DNA of 64,000 nt, from contig JAWPHD010005111.1 of the NCBI GenBank assembly GCA_037043455.1, positions 62,001-126,000 of the forward strand, written 5' to 3'. This DNA is from Cyrtodaria siliqua (lineage: Eukaryota; Mollusca; Bivalvia; Adapedonta; Hiatellidae). Below, one piece after another: positions 45,442 through 55,525 of the stretch; the first letter of the stretch is position 1, and every line of letters starts with the position of its first letter. The notes beneath the pieces are model-generated. The model worked only from the letters and a program-made list of their open reading frames with translations, made no database searches and was not told where the DNA came from. The position numbers and the translations under genes were made by a program.

Positions 45442-48400
45442 ATGTCTATAACCATGACGTCCATAAAGGATCTTACGGAAATGGGTAAGGAGTTAGGTTA
45501 TGCTGGAGAAGAGCTTAGAACCTTTGTTAAAGACGAACAGGCTAGGGAAAGGGAATTTAGACTTAAGGAAAGAGAATTAGAGAAAGAGAAGCTAGAATTC
45601 GAAAGTAGGTTAGCTAAAGAGAAGCTAGATGCTGATAAAGAGAAGCTAGAATTCGAAAGTAGGTTAGCTAAAGAGAAGCTAGATGCTGATAAAGAGAAGC
45701 TAGAATTAGAAGGCAGGTTAGCTAAAGAGACGCGAGATGATGAAAGTAGAATAGTAAGGGAGAAGCAAGAGTTAGAACACGAGAGGTTCGAAACAGATGG
45801 TAGACTAGCTAAGGCTAAGATGATAATGGAAAGGGAGCAAAAAGAGTTTGAGCATAAGTTAGCTTTAGAGTTGGAAGCAGCTAAGACACATAGTAAGGAA
45901 AGTAAAACTGAAGGGAAAGATAGTTATTCTGGGAAGTTAAAAGGTTCGAAGTTACCATACTTTGATGCTGACAAAGATAACATGGACAGTTACTTGTTAC
46001 GGTTCGAGCGTTATGCTGAGTTACAGGAATGGACCAAAGATAAGTGGGCAGTTCATTTAAGTGCGTTATTAAGAGGCAAGGCCTTAGATGTATTTTCTAG
46101 ATTACCTAGTGTAGATGCTCTTGACTATGACAAGTTAAAGGATGCTCTTTTAAAGAGATTTGAGCTAACTGAAGAAGGTTTTAGAAAGCGATTTAGAGCT
46201 TGTCTGCCTGAGAAAGGCGAGTCATTTATTCAGTTTATTAGTCGGTCTAGAAATTACTTAGATAGGTGGTTAGAGTTAGGGAAGGTAGCGCAGACTTATC
46301 AGGGCCTCATAGATTTCTTGTTGCGGGACCAGCTATTCAATGTTTGTAGTAGAGATCTGTTCTTATTTCTGAAAGAAAGGAAATTAGCTAGTGTAGGAGA
46401 AATGGCAACACAAGCAGATCAGTTTGCCGAGGCTAGAGGTGGAGCTCATAATGTAGTGTCGAAAGACAGAACTTTTAGAGATAGGCAAGGGGACGATCAT
46501 AAACAGAAAGGCCAGAGTGGAAACTATAGAGGTGGAGGAAGTTCGATGGGTGCTAGAGGAGGTAGCAATAGTGGTAACATAGGTAGACCTTTTATTCGTT
46601 GTCGTCACTGTAATGGGAATCATGCTTCACATGAGTGTAGAAAAGCGGTGAAAGTGTCCGCTGTCGTAGACAATTTTAGTGACACTAGTAGAGTGGACAA
46701 CAATGTAGGGAGTCAGAACCAAGGTTTTAACAACCCATGGAATTTCGGTAGAGGTAGAGGTGGTCAAAACCGAGGTAGAGGTAGAGGCAGAGGTAGTAAT
46801 AGTCCGGTTATTAAAACCGAGAGTAGTAGCTGTTGTGTTAAAGCGGATGGTGTAATGGCGAAGATCGGAACATGTCTCTTTCCGTATGCAAATCTTCCAA
46901 CGGCAGATGGTAGAGTGAATGGCACGGACGTAATTGTAATGAGGGATACAGGTTGTACAGGTGTGGTAGTTAGGCGTAGTTTAGTTACGGATGACCAGTT
47001 GGTAGGTAAACAGTCACCGTGTATGTTGCTAAATAAGTCGGTAGAGCACGTGCCAATAGCGAGAATAGATGTAGATACACCTTTCTTTAAAGGGACTACA
47101 GAGGCACTATGTATGGACGACCCGATGTATGATTTAACGATGGGGAACATAGAAGGTTCAGTACTTCCGGTAATGTCCGATTTTAGAAGTAGCATAAGTA
47201 ATGCCGTAGAGACTAGAGCGCAGGTTCAGAAGCAAGCTCAGGCTTATAGAAAATTAAAGGTTCCTGCAGCCGTAGGTGACATATCTAAAGCGGAGTTTAT
47301 AGAAGCACAAACTCAAGACGAGTCATTAGGTCCTTGTAAGGTGAAGGCCAAGGATGGTGTAGTGAAGAAGTGTAAAGGGTCCGGTGGTTGTAAGTTTGTA
47401 CATAAGAATAGGTTATTGTACAGAGAATTTGAAGATAGTGGTAGTAGACAGTTTCACCAATTAGTGGTTCCTACCCAGTATAGAACGACAGTGCTTAAGG
47501 TAGCTCATGAGTCGATTATGGGAGGTCATTTGGGCGTAAAGAAAACGTCAGATAGAGTATTGGCAGAATTTTATTGGCCAGGCGTTAGCGGAGATGTAAC
47601 TAGGTATTGTAGGTCCTGCGATGTATGCCAAAGGACAGTACCAAAAGGTCGAGTGACCAAAGTACATTTAGGTCAGATGCCACTGATAGATACACCATTT
47701 AAGCGGGTAGCCGTAGACATAGTTGGACCAATTTTTCCAGTGTCGGATAGGAAAAATAGGTACATTTTGACCATGGTAGACTATGCAACTAGGTATCCGG
47801 AGGCAGTAGCATTGCCCTCAATTGAAACTGAGAGAGTAGCTGAGGCATTAGTTGATATGTTCAGTAGGCTAGGTGTACCAGAGGAAATGCTGACTGATTG
47901 TGGGTCACAGTTTACGTCAGAACTTATGGCTGAAGTAAGCAGGTTATTGTCTTTGCGTCAAATCATGACAACACCATATCACCCTATGTGTAACGGGTTA
48001 GTCGAACGATTTAACGGGACGTTAAAGCAAATGTTACGGCGTATGTGTACCGAGAGACCCAAAGATTGGGACAAGTATCTCAATGCTTTATTGTTTGCAT
48101 TTAGAGAGGTTCCACAAGAGAGTTTAGGATTTTCACCGTTTGAGTTATTGTACGGTAGGTCAGTTAGAGGTCCCATGAGGATTCTTAGAGAGATGTGGGC
48201 AGGTGAAGTAGATAGTGATGAGGTTAAGACTACATATCAGTATGTTTTAGATCTGAAGGAGAAACTAGAGGAGACTTGTAAGATAGCTCAAAGTCAGTTA
48301 GTTAAGGCAAGTACCAAGTATAAACGGTACTATGACCAAAAAGCTAGAGCTAGGAAGTTTAAGATAGATGACCAGGTGTTACTGTTACTCCCGACCGACA

Positions 48401-50055
48401 ATAACAAGTTGTTATTACAATGGAAAGGTCCGTTTTACGTTAGAGGGATAGTGAACACTATGGATTACCGTATCGAGATAAACGGAAAGTTAAAGACCTT
48501 TCATGCGAATATGCTGAAAGAGTATATAAGTAGAACCGATAATGTGCAACAAGGGGTGTTAACCGTAGTTAATGTTGCAGTTATTGAGGATAGTGAGGAA
48601 GACAGTAGTGAGGACACTAGTCCCATGTATTTTCCCACTAGTGTAGGTAGGGAGAGAGCAGCCGATGTAGACATATCGGGCATGCTTAGTGTAGAGCAGC
48701 AACGAGAGATGGGTAGTTTACTCTCGGAGTTCAGTGATGTCTTGTCCGAAAACCCGGGGCAGACAGATGGAGTGCAACATGATATTGTACTCACATCAGG
48801 GGAACCAATTAGAATTAAGGGGTATCCCATTCCATTTCACTCCCGATCAATTGTTGATGAGGAGGTGAAAGACATGTTGAAATTGGGTGTCATCGAACCT
48901 TCAAACGCCCCATTTTCATCCCCAGTCGTCCTTATTAAGAAGAAAGATGGGTCAATTCGATTCTGTATCGATTTTAGGCAGCTCAATAAACGTACCATCT
49001 TTGATGCAGAGCCAATGCCTAATATTGAGGAGGTATTCTCTAAACTTGCGGGATATTCGTATTTCTCCAAGTTAGACCTCAGTAAAGGTTATTGGCAAGT
49101 CCCACTTTCAGACCGAGCTAAAGAGATGACCTCCTTCGAAACTTCGCAAGGACTTTTTAAGTTCAAGGTCATGCCCTTTGGTCTCGTAAACGCCCCAGCA
49201 ACATTCTGTAGGTTAATGAGGAAAGTCCTGAAGGATTTGTCCAACACAGACAGTTTTGTAGATGACATCCTGGTGTTTACAACAACATTTGAAGACCATA
49301 TTAAGGCTAATATGTTGGAACGGCTACGCCGGTTTAAACTGACTGCAAAACCTAGCAAGTGTCACATAGGTTACGCAGATATAGAGTGTCTGGGTCATGT
49401 TGTCGGGAGGGACCAGAAATTGAAACCCAACCCCGACAAGGTTAAGGCAATTCAGGAAGCACCAAGACCCGAGACAAAGAAACAAGTTAGGTCATTTTTA
49501 GGGTTAGCGGGTTTTTACAGGAAGTTTATTCCAAACTTTTCGGCTATAGCTGCACCTTTGTCAGACTTGACAAAGAAAGGTCAACCCAATAGGATAACTT
49601 GGGGGGAAAGCCAGGAGCGAGCTTTTGTCTCTTTAAAGGGGAGTCTGGTCAAAACCCCAATACTAAAATTACCTGAACTTGACCAGGAGTTTATCCTCAG
49701 AACGGATGCCTCCGATATCGGGGTGGGTGCAGTCCTACTGCAAGAGCAAGATGGGTGTAGTCTCCCCGTGGCTTACGCAAGTCGGAAACTATTACCCCGG
49801 GAATGTAACTACTCTGTTATCGAAAGGGAGTGTCTTGCAGTAGTGTGGGGTGTCAGTAAATTCCACCGATATGTTTTTGGTAAGGAATTTGTCTTGGAGA
49901 CTGACCACCAACCGTTAGCTTATATGAATAAAGCTAAGGTAGCTAACAGTAGGTTAATGAGGTGGGCACTGACTCTGCAGCCTTACCGGATGAAAATTAA
50001 AGCGATCCGAGGAAAGGACAATATTGGGGCAGACTATTTAAGTCGCCGCACATAA
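45442..50055 (+). CDS. gag-pol: Gag-Pol polyprotein (Gag-PR-INT-RT-RH in one frame)
   Basis: This 1537-residue frame starts at the first ATG (cacaATG). Residues about 25-165 are a charged coiled coil with an 18-residue tandem repeat (EKLEFESRLAKEKLDADK). A capsid-like region follows, with a SCAN-resembling part at about 242-331 (FRKRFR, WLELGK, LLRDQLF, LKERKL). The zinc knuckle C387-C390-H394-C399 is CX2CX3HX4C, one residue shorter than usual. After an RG-rich stretch comes the protease with D502-T-G. Integrase comes before RT: H689, H696, C726, C729, then D759, D819, E855 (D-X59-D-X35-E), and a GPF motif at 996-998 (GPY/F module). RT holds KLDLSKGYWQ (D1212) and FVDD (1272-1275). RNase H has D1422, E1463, D1488 and D1531. 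There is no stop or frameshift between Gag and Pol, so the Gag:Pol ratio must be set by processing or another route. All catalytic residues sought are present, so it looks competent. Confidence 0.95.
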   Translation: MSITMTSIKDLTEMGKELGYAGEELRTFVKDEQAREREFRLKERELEKEKLEFESRLAKEKLDADKEKLEFESRLAKEKLDADKEKLELEGRLAKETRDDESRIVREKQELEHERFETDGRLAKAKMIMEREQKEFEHKLALELEAAKTHSKESKTEGKDSYSGKLKGSKLPYFDADKDNMDSYLLRFERYAELQEWTKDKWAVHLSALLRGKALDVFSRLPSVDALDYDKLKDALLKRFELTEEGFRKRFRACLPEKGESFIQFISRSRNYLDRWLELGKVAQTYQGLIDFLLRDQLFNVCSRDLFLFLKERKLASVGEMATQADQFAEARGGAHNVVSKDRTFRDRQGDDHKQKGQSGNYRGGGSSMGARGGSNSGNIGRPFIRCRHCNGNHASHECRKAVKVSAVVDNFSDTSRVDNNVGSQNQGFNNPWNFGRGRGGQNRGRGRGRGSNSPVIKTESSSCCVKADGVMAKIGTCLFPYANLPTADGRVNGTDVIVMRDTGCTGVVVRRSLVTDDQLVGKQSPCMLLNKSVEHVPIARIDVDTPFFKGTTEALCMDDPMYDLTMGNIEGSVLPVMSDFRSSISNAVETRAQVQKQAQAYRKLKVPAAVGDISKAEFIEAQTQDESLGPCKVKAKDGVVKKCKGSGGCKFVHKNRLLYREFEDSGSRQFHQLVVPTQYRTTVLKVAHESIMGGHLGVKKTSDRVLAEFYWPGVSGDVTRYCRSCDVCQRTVPKGRVTKVHLGQMPLIDTPFKRVAVDIVGPIFPVSDRKNRYILTMVDYATRYPEAVALPSIETERVAEALVDMFSRLGVPEEMLTDCGSQFTSELMAEVSRLLSLRQIMTTPYHPMCNGLVERFNGTLKQMLRRMCTERPKDWDKYLNALLFAFREVPQESLGFSPFELLYGRSVRGPMRILREMWAGEVDSDEVKTTYQYVLDLKEKLEETCKIAQSQLVKASTKYKRYYDQKARARKFKIDDQVLLLLPTDNNKLLLQWKGPFYVRGIVNTMDYRIEINGKLKTFHANMLKEYISRTDNVQQGVLTVVNVAVIEDSEEDSSEDTSPMYFPTSVGRERAADVDISGMLSVEQQREMGSLLSEFSDVLSENPGQTDGVQHDIVLTSGEPIRIKGYPIPFHSRSIVDEEVKDMLKLGVIEPSNAPFSSPVVLIKKKDGSIRFCIDFRQLNKRTIFDAEPMPNIEEVFSKLAGYSYFSKLDLSKGYWQVPLSDRAKEMTSFETSQGLFKFKVMPFGLVNAPATFCRLMRKVLKDLSNTDSFVDDILVFTTTFEDHIKANMLERLRRFKLTAKPSKCHIGYADIECLGHVVGRDQKLKPNPDKVKAIQEAPRPETKKQVRSFLGLAGFYRKFIPNFSAIAAPLSDLTKKGQPNRITWGESQERAFVSLKGSLVKTPILKLPELDQEFILRTDASDIGVGAVLLQEQDGCSLPVAYASRKLLPRECNYSVIERECLAVVWGVSKFHRYVFGKEFVLETDHQPLAYMNKAKVANSRLMRWALTLQPYRMKIKAIRGKDNIGADYLSRRT

Positions 50056-50376
50056 TGACCGGTTTAATATAATAGTGTATTGCAGTGTATTGTACAATAG
50101 TAGTATATGTTACGACAGGGTAGTGTACAATTGTAGAATAGTGTTCAAATTGTAATTACATATTATAGTTGGGTTATAACTGCAGTGGATGTTTTCCGGA
50201 AGACGGTCGTTGTACTGGCTGAAGGTTGCATCCCTCGGTAGTAATATTTATATACTTAAGCGATTGAGCGATCAGCTTGTACGTTTTGTCGCTCATTTGC
50301 TCAGAAGAATTAATAGTTTCTTAACGTGTAAATATTAATTATCATTTTGTTGAATTTTAAAAGTGTAGCACTTTCT
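50056..50376 (+). other. Retrotransposon 3' untranslated region
   Basis: Between the Gag-Pol stop and the polypurine tract. AT-rich with no env-like or other frame. Confidence 0.7.
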
Positions 50377-50392
50377 TTAAGTGGGGAGATGT
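50377..50392 (+). promoter_or_regulatory. Polypurine tract before the 3' LTR
   Basis: aagtggggagatgt directly precedes tgtcac of the 3' LTR. The ggggagatgt form is common for gypsy-type plus-strand primers. Confidence 0.7.
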
Positions 50393-51977
50393 TGTCACAA
50401 AATGTCACGGGTAGAGCGTACTGGTCGTATATAGCTCTTGTATCGGTTACACCCAAAATCTATTGTTCGAGTTGAAACAATTTCACCATATTCATGATCT
50501 ATTCATGTAACACGTAAAAGCGTGCACATTTTAAGTGGCCGCCAGAGAGGCCGTGTCATAAGTTTAGTTTTGTGCTAATGCATGTAAACGTATAGGTAAA
50601 TTTTCCTTAAACGGCAAAATTGTATAAGGGGCCTCTCGTGTTGATTCAATACTGTAGATTTAGCCACGTTTGTCACGGACTGAACGGGGGAAATAATGAT
50701 TTGGGCGTAATGTTTGCTATAAATGCCATTGTCTTCTAGCTATCGCCGGGATAATCGATAGTACTTTGTTGGAACAGAGATTGGACGGCAAATTTCACAG
50801 GCAACATGTGGTTAGTAGTTTTATTAAACTTTTATCGTATATTTGTATTCAGTGGGCGGCGCCATCTTGTTTGGCGGTTACGACATCCGGTTAGCATTGA
50901 TGTTTCTCAAACATAACTTTAGACTAGCATATGATTTTGAAGTTACTTTATTAGATGTAATTATTGTAATTGATCATTAATTGTAAAACAATATTAATTT
51001 GATAACAGTGGATATTAGGTGCATTAGTTAACGTTGGCGTATAACTCGGTGATTGTAATACACGATTGTCAACATTAGTTAACAATGAGATGAGTGACAA
51101 GAATAAATGCGTGCATGCATAACTCAGTGAGTGTAATATATGAGTAATTTGATCATGTTTATATTACATGTATTAGGGGCATTGATTAACAGCGACGTAC
51201 ATAGCGTACATATGGCGTTGTAGAATATGTATACATTGCTACTCCTCATTAGTACAGCTTGCATATATTGATTGAATAATGATTTGTTTGGGTAATGATA
51301 ATTATACAAGATTGTTATGTTTGTCAACCGACATCTAAAACGTATGTATAATTACAGCCTAAGCCATCCAGGATATAAGCCATCCAGGGTTGGAAATAAG
51401 CCATCCAGGATATAAGCCATCCAGGGTTGGAGTAAGCCATCTAGGTTTGGATATCCAGGAGTGGAGCTAAGCTTCCACGAATAACGTTACAAGCGGTGGA
51501 GACGGTCCCCGTACCTGCGCAGCCAGGTTTTACTAACGACAACCCCCGGGACACAAGGTGGGCCCGTTACCAGTCCTCACTGGAGGAATATCATTCACAA
51601 TCTCAGTGGAGATTAACTATCATTGCATCGCGTCATCAACCCTTACAGAAGGCATTTGATGACAATCATCCATTGAATTCGCGCATCATCATCTTCATGA
51701 GCTCTCGCGCATCACAGTTATCGCGCTAGATCAACATTGTTATAGATTTAACAACACTTTAGTGTCTTAGACTTTCAGTATTTATAACAATACTAAGAAC
51801 GTCTTAAACGTTCAGGAGAACATTCTTTTCATAGTTCATTTGTGTATTCGCTTGTTTTTTTAGATAATTGTATATATATTAAACATATTTTAAAAGTTGC
51901 ATTAAATTTATGTAAATGCATTCACCGTCATTGATTCTTTCCTGAGTTAGCCCAACCACTAAGGTCATCCTGTGACA
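50393..51977 (+). repeat. 3' LTR
   Basis: Same 1585 bases as the 5' LTR; line-by-line reading found no difference and both internal short frames are identical. Right end cctgtgaca, then target duplication GACAT at 51978-51982. Confidence 0.95.
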
Positions 51978-52950
51978 GACATAAGATCTCCAGGATTTCA
52001 TCTTGCTATCCTAAGTAGTACGACGGGCTTTCGCTCGAAAATCTCTAAAATTATCTAAATTATTTTGAGTTGGCCGCACTTCAAAAGCATTCAATGCAAC
52101 TTTACGATCGCTGACTACATTTTTGCTGTCATCATCGTACCATGGTTTATGTTGGCGTTTTGGATTTGCCGAGGTTTTTGGAATAGTTTGATTAGCTATA
52201 TCATGAATGGTTTTGGTAAAACGACTAGTTGCGTCTTCGACATTCTCGAAAACAGAAGGCTTTAATTTTTCCTCACAAAGAGATTGAAATGGATCCCAAT
52301 CAGCATTGCGGAGTTGCTATCGTTAAGTCTTTTCGAGAAGTGGAGGGCCGATATTTTCAAGAAATACTGGGTCACTATTATATAGGTCGTCACAAACACT
52401 CCACGAAAAATAAATCAAGAGAGTTGGATTACATATTGTTAAATCAATGAAAGAATGAGAGCACGAAGCTGGATGAAAATAAGTATGCGATTTGTTATTA
52501 ATAAAAAGACATTATTTTTGCCTTTATAGTTTATATCTTTACAACCCCAGATGTAGTTGTGTGCATTAACATCACGCAAGAGTATAAAAGGTGATTTAGA
52601 TCATTAAGGTCTAGTGAAGAACTAGGTGGTAAATATACGGAGCATATAATTATAACTCTGTGCATCGTAACCATGACCGCAAATCAGTTTTGAATGCAAC
52701 AGTTCTGTGAGGATGGTTTCGATTCACGAGGATCGGAACTAACTCGTCCAGCAGCTTTATCATTTGTATCGCAAATATAGTTAAAGAATGAAATGATTTT
52801 TAAAGATAAATCATATCACTAGTCTTCAAGAAAGTTTCTTGAAGACAAAATGCAACAGGGTTGTGATCATTTAAAAGTCAGCTGATTTCATTATAATTAG
52901 GTTTAAAACCTCGGCAGTTCCATTGAATGACCTTATTTATTTTGATTTTA
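51978..52950 (-). pseudogene. LINE ORF2, endonuclease and linker portion, decayed
   Basis: Minus-strand fragments in order: IQWNCRGFKPNYNEIS (inverse of about 52880-52928), PVAFCLQETF (about 52835-52865), DVNAHNYIWGCKDI (about 52535-52580), then DATSRFTKTIHDIANQTIPK (inverse of about 52177-52236) and KPWYDDDSKNV. NWNCRG-, LQET- and NAHN..WG-type motifs are those of the apurinic-like endonuclease of Jockey/I-type LINEs. Frameshifts and stops abound. The coding sequence continues at 43189 on the other side of the LTR insertion. Confidence 0.85.
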
Positions 52951-52959
52951 TTACGGTGG

Positions 52960-54330
52960 AAATACGGTTTACGGCCTTGGGTTTGGCAGACTTTGGAGAC
53001 TTTGGAAGTTCCAGATGTACTGGATCATCAACCTCTATCTCCAAGTTTCGAGATATGCTGTGCAATCTAATCGGATCATCAGATCCTTTCGATTGCTTTC
53101 CTTTTTCTCGGTGTAATCTAATCGGATCATCAGATCCTTTCGACTGCTTTCCTTATTCTCGGATTTGACGAACTCTTGGAAGAATTCGTTGGGTTTGGTG
53201 GACTCTTGGTTGCACCAGAGTCCGCCGAGTTCGAAATAGATGAAGTAGATATAGTAGATGTAGAAGTTTTTGAGAATATAGTTGAAGGAGTGTTAGGCTT
53301 GGAAGCCACAAGATGTTTTGGAGCTACAGGAGGCTTATTAAAGAGGACCACAGTTTGAGAGTCTGAAGAAATTCTGAACAGAGAATGAAATAGTAGTAAA
53401 CTTGTCGGAGTCTATGGCCAGTTAACACGGTCTGCACCGCGATATACCTGGTAGCTGGTTTATCAACCCTACTCGCATCGGCGTACGATTTGACAGATGG
53501 AGTGGGCGGAGAGAGCCTCGCAACAAATAAAAAGATCGGACAGGAAAGTAGCATTCAAGGAGGACAGGCAACCACAAAAGCTAGAAACAAACACGCAAAC
53601 AGACAAACAAGAAGGCAAAAGCAATAACAAATGCAAACGACATCACAAAGACAACAGGGTTGACAATAGGGCTACCGCCTTGGAACGGTCAATGGCAAAG
53701 TAGGTCACTGTTTTTTTTTAACCGGCTCTAGGTTACACCAAACCTCACACTTACCCTACTGTCATCTCATTAAAACAGGACAGTGTAAATAAAGAAATTC
53801 TAGCTTCTGGGAAAGAGATATCTTTTCTATTTTGTTTTTTTGAGTTTCTCTCTCGTGCTTCCATTTTGGACAGTCTTTCGAGAAAGACCCGTTGGCACCC
53901 TTGCAATTAACGCAAGAGACAGAATTATACGTACTACCTCAGTCACACCTTTGGATTTGAGGCTAAGAATTATTTCCTCAACGGTGCAGTGCTATAGTTC
54001 CCTAGAGCGTATCACACCTTCTGATATGTTGAGAGAGATATGAGGTATTACCTCGACAGGAATGTTGGCAAAATATCTGATTTTTAGGAAATTGCCAGAG
54101 TGTGATTTTCTTTCACATTCGACAAGAAGCTTTTGTATTTTTTAGTTTCTTTACACTCCTCGTCTCACCGACAATGCCAAATAGAGGTGGCGAAAGGAGA
54201 GTGATTTGAAATGGGTCGAGATTGATCTAAAGAGATAATATTAAGAAATCGAGGCCAATTCAGATGTAATATGTTAGTGTCCGAATCAGACTCAGAGTAA
54301 TTTCTAAATCGTTTAGAACCGTAAGATGAA
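52960..54330 (-). pseudogene. LINE ORF1 (Gag-like), decayed, interrupted by repeat B
   Basis: Minus strand, upstream of the ORF2 remnant. LNWPRFLNIISLDQ (inverse of about 54230-54270), LNISEGVIRSREL (about 53995-54035), VEEIILSLKSKGVTEVVRI (about 53925-53985), then a zinc-knuckle-like C-VN-C-KGANGSFSKD-C-PKW in another frame (about 53865-53915). These match the layout of Jockey/I-type LINE ORF1 proteins. Repeat B at 53520-53802 splits it; beyond it SYADASRVDKPAT and a Ser/Thr/Pro-rich tail (53130-53500) continue. Confidence 0.75.
53520..53802 (+). repeat. Repeat B inserted in LINE ORF1
   Basis: Full-length-looking + copy running from aaagatcggacagg to cagtgtaaataaagaaatt. The LINE frame reads up to an FPEAR-like sequence on one side and resumes FVARLSPPTPSVKSYAD on the other, showing repeat B is mobile and younger than this LINE copy. 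Confidence 0.85.
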
Positions 54331-55004
54331 TTTGTAAGGGTATCGGTGTGGGTATCGGTAGTGTGTGCGTTGTTTCGTCACATAATGGGGAATTGGTATT
54401 CATTCTTTACGCTTCACACCCACCTCAGTGTCCAACAAGGGGACATTTGCTGTGGATATCCGACAGACAAAATGCCAAGAATACGTGAAGAGTATACTCA
54501 TATAAAGTAAACGCATCAGACCCCACACACCCGCCATACCACCCAGTGGACATAACCCCTCAACTAAAATGTCAAAGAGCCGCACTTATGTTCAGCCTAA
54601 AAAGTGGCATGAGTATAGCCATTTAGGCCTATCCATACATGATTAGCCCTAGCGTCACCGCCATAAAGGATTCTTTCTACAACATGTTTAAAGAGGACAA
54701 AATAAAAGGGGAGTAAGATATTGAACGAGAGGGATTTAGAGAGAATTAATTAAAAAACTGGGATCCTATATACCTTGCGTAAAACAACAACGATTGATCA
54801 GATCGGGCCTATCTGACCGCTCGTCTAGCTGAAGTCCGGACCGAAATGGTATGTTGTAACGCGTAGGATACTACCCGATACTCAACCACCAGGATTCCCT
54901 GCTCCAACGACACGGGTCGACACCTACGGTTAATAGTTGGGTTATTTTTTGGGGGTGGGGGCTGGGGTGGATATCCTTTCCCTCTGCTAAGTAAAGAGCA
55001 GTCG
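54331..55004 (-). other. Probable 5' part of the decayed LINE
   Basis: Lies directly upstream (minus strand) of ORF1, has no known repeat of this window, and ends near the G-rich tgggggtgggggctgggg at 54950-54966. Called as LINE 5' UTR only by position. Confidence 0.35.
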
Positions 55005-55230
55005 GATTATTCTTAACACCCCACCACCGACTGAGGGGAATAACACAATAGAGCTAATATCTTTAATAAATTCTTTTGCGAAATTCCTCAAGAATAACGA
55101 CCCATACGATAACCCAGCTTTCTCTCCAAGAAATTTCAATTTTACGCTGAACAACATAGATATAACAGAAAATGATGTCCTGAGCATCAAAAAAGAGTCC
55201 CAAGAGAGCCTGTGGACGCTCTACTGGATA
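55005..55230 (+). pseudogene. LINE ORF2 fragment, plus strand
   Basis: Reads INSFAKFLKNNDPYDNPAFS, then PRNFNFTLNNIDITENDVLS, the segment just before the RT core in many LINEs (the ...NI-T-EDVL... motif). A second piece of what is probably the same element follows at 55990-56140. It is a different copy from the minus-strand LINE. Confidence 0.7.
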
Positions 55231-55362
55231 CAAAGGCTCTTATATCAAAGATTGTAGTCATAAAATTCCCATCAGTACCTCTTTAAAACATTGCTAAAAA
55301 CAACAACACCCACAATAGAAACTTAAACTCTTGACCTATGCTAACAATTTAAACAAGGGCCT

Positions 55363-55525
55363 AGTTCTAATTTGGTATGGTTATTTTGGGACTCGAGGAA
55401 AAGCAATTGTATAATAGAAAAACCTTTTGACCGCCTGTAGAGGGCCCCTTTATGCTGGCGGTCAAAACCCATTTTATATAATAGTCGTGCCTCGAGTCCC
55501 AAAATATTCATACTAATTTAGAACT
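55363..55525. mobile_element. 163-bp foldback element
   Basis: Arms agttctaatttggtatgg, ttattttgggactcgagg and, nearer the centre, ttttgaccgcc are each met by their inverse on the right (ggcggtcaaaa, cctcgagtcccaaaata, actaatttagaact) around an agagggcccctttatg centre. Confidence 0.85.

Larger units (their letters stand above)
43190..51977 (+). mobile_element. Complete Gmr1-like Ty3/gypsy LTR retrotransposon
   Basis: An 8788-bp element with 1585-bp LTRs (43190-44774 and 50393-51977, offset 7203), TGTCAC/GTGACA termini, a GACAT target duplication, a primer-binding-site candidate at 44777, a 667-bp leader, one 1537-codon Gag-Pol frame (45442-50055), a 3' region and a purine-rich tract before the 3' LTR. 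Pol order is protease, integrase, reverse transcriptase, RNase H. That order with a gypsy-type RT defines the Gmr1-like group, first described in fish and other deuterostomes. There is no env frame and no chromodomain. The reading frame is intact and LTRs are indistinguishable by eye, so the insertion is recent and the copy may be functional. It sits inside a decayed LINE in the opposite orientation. Confidence 0.95.

Noticed and set aside
46384..49358. Minus-strand frames across the Gag-Pol region
   Set aside because: They are shadows of the 1537-codon plus-strand frame.
50056..50376. Possible env gene downstream of RNase H
   Set aside because: Only about 320 bp with no open frame, no signal peptide and no transmembrane segment.
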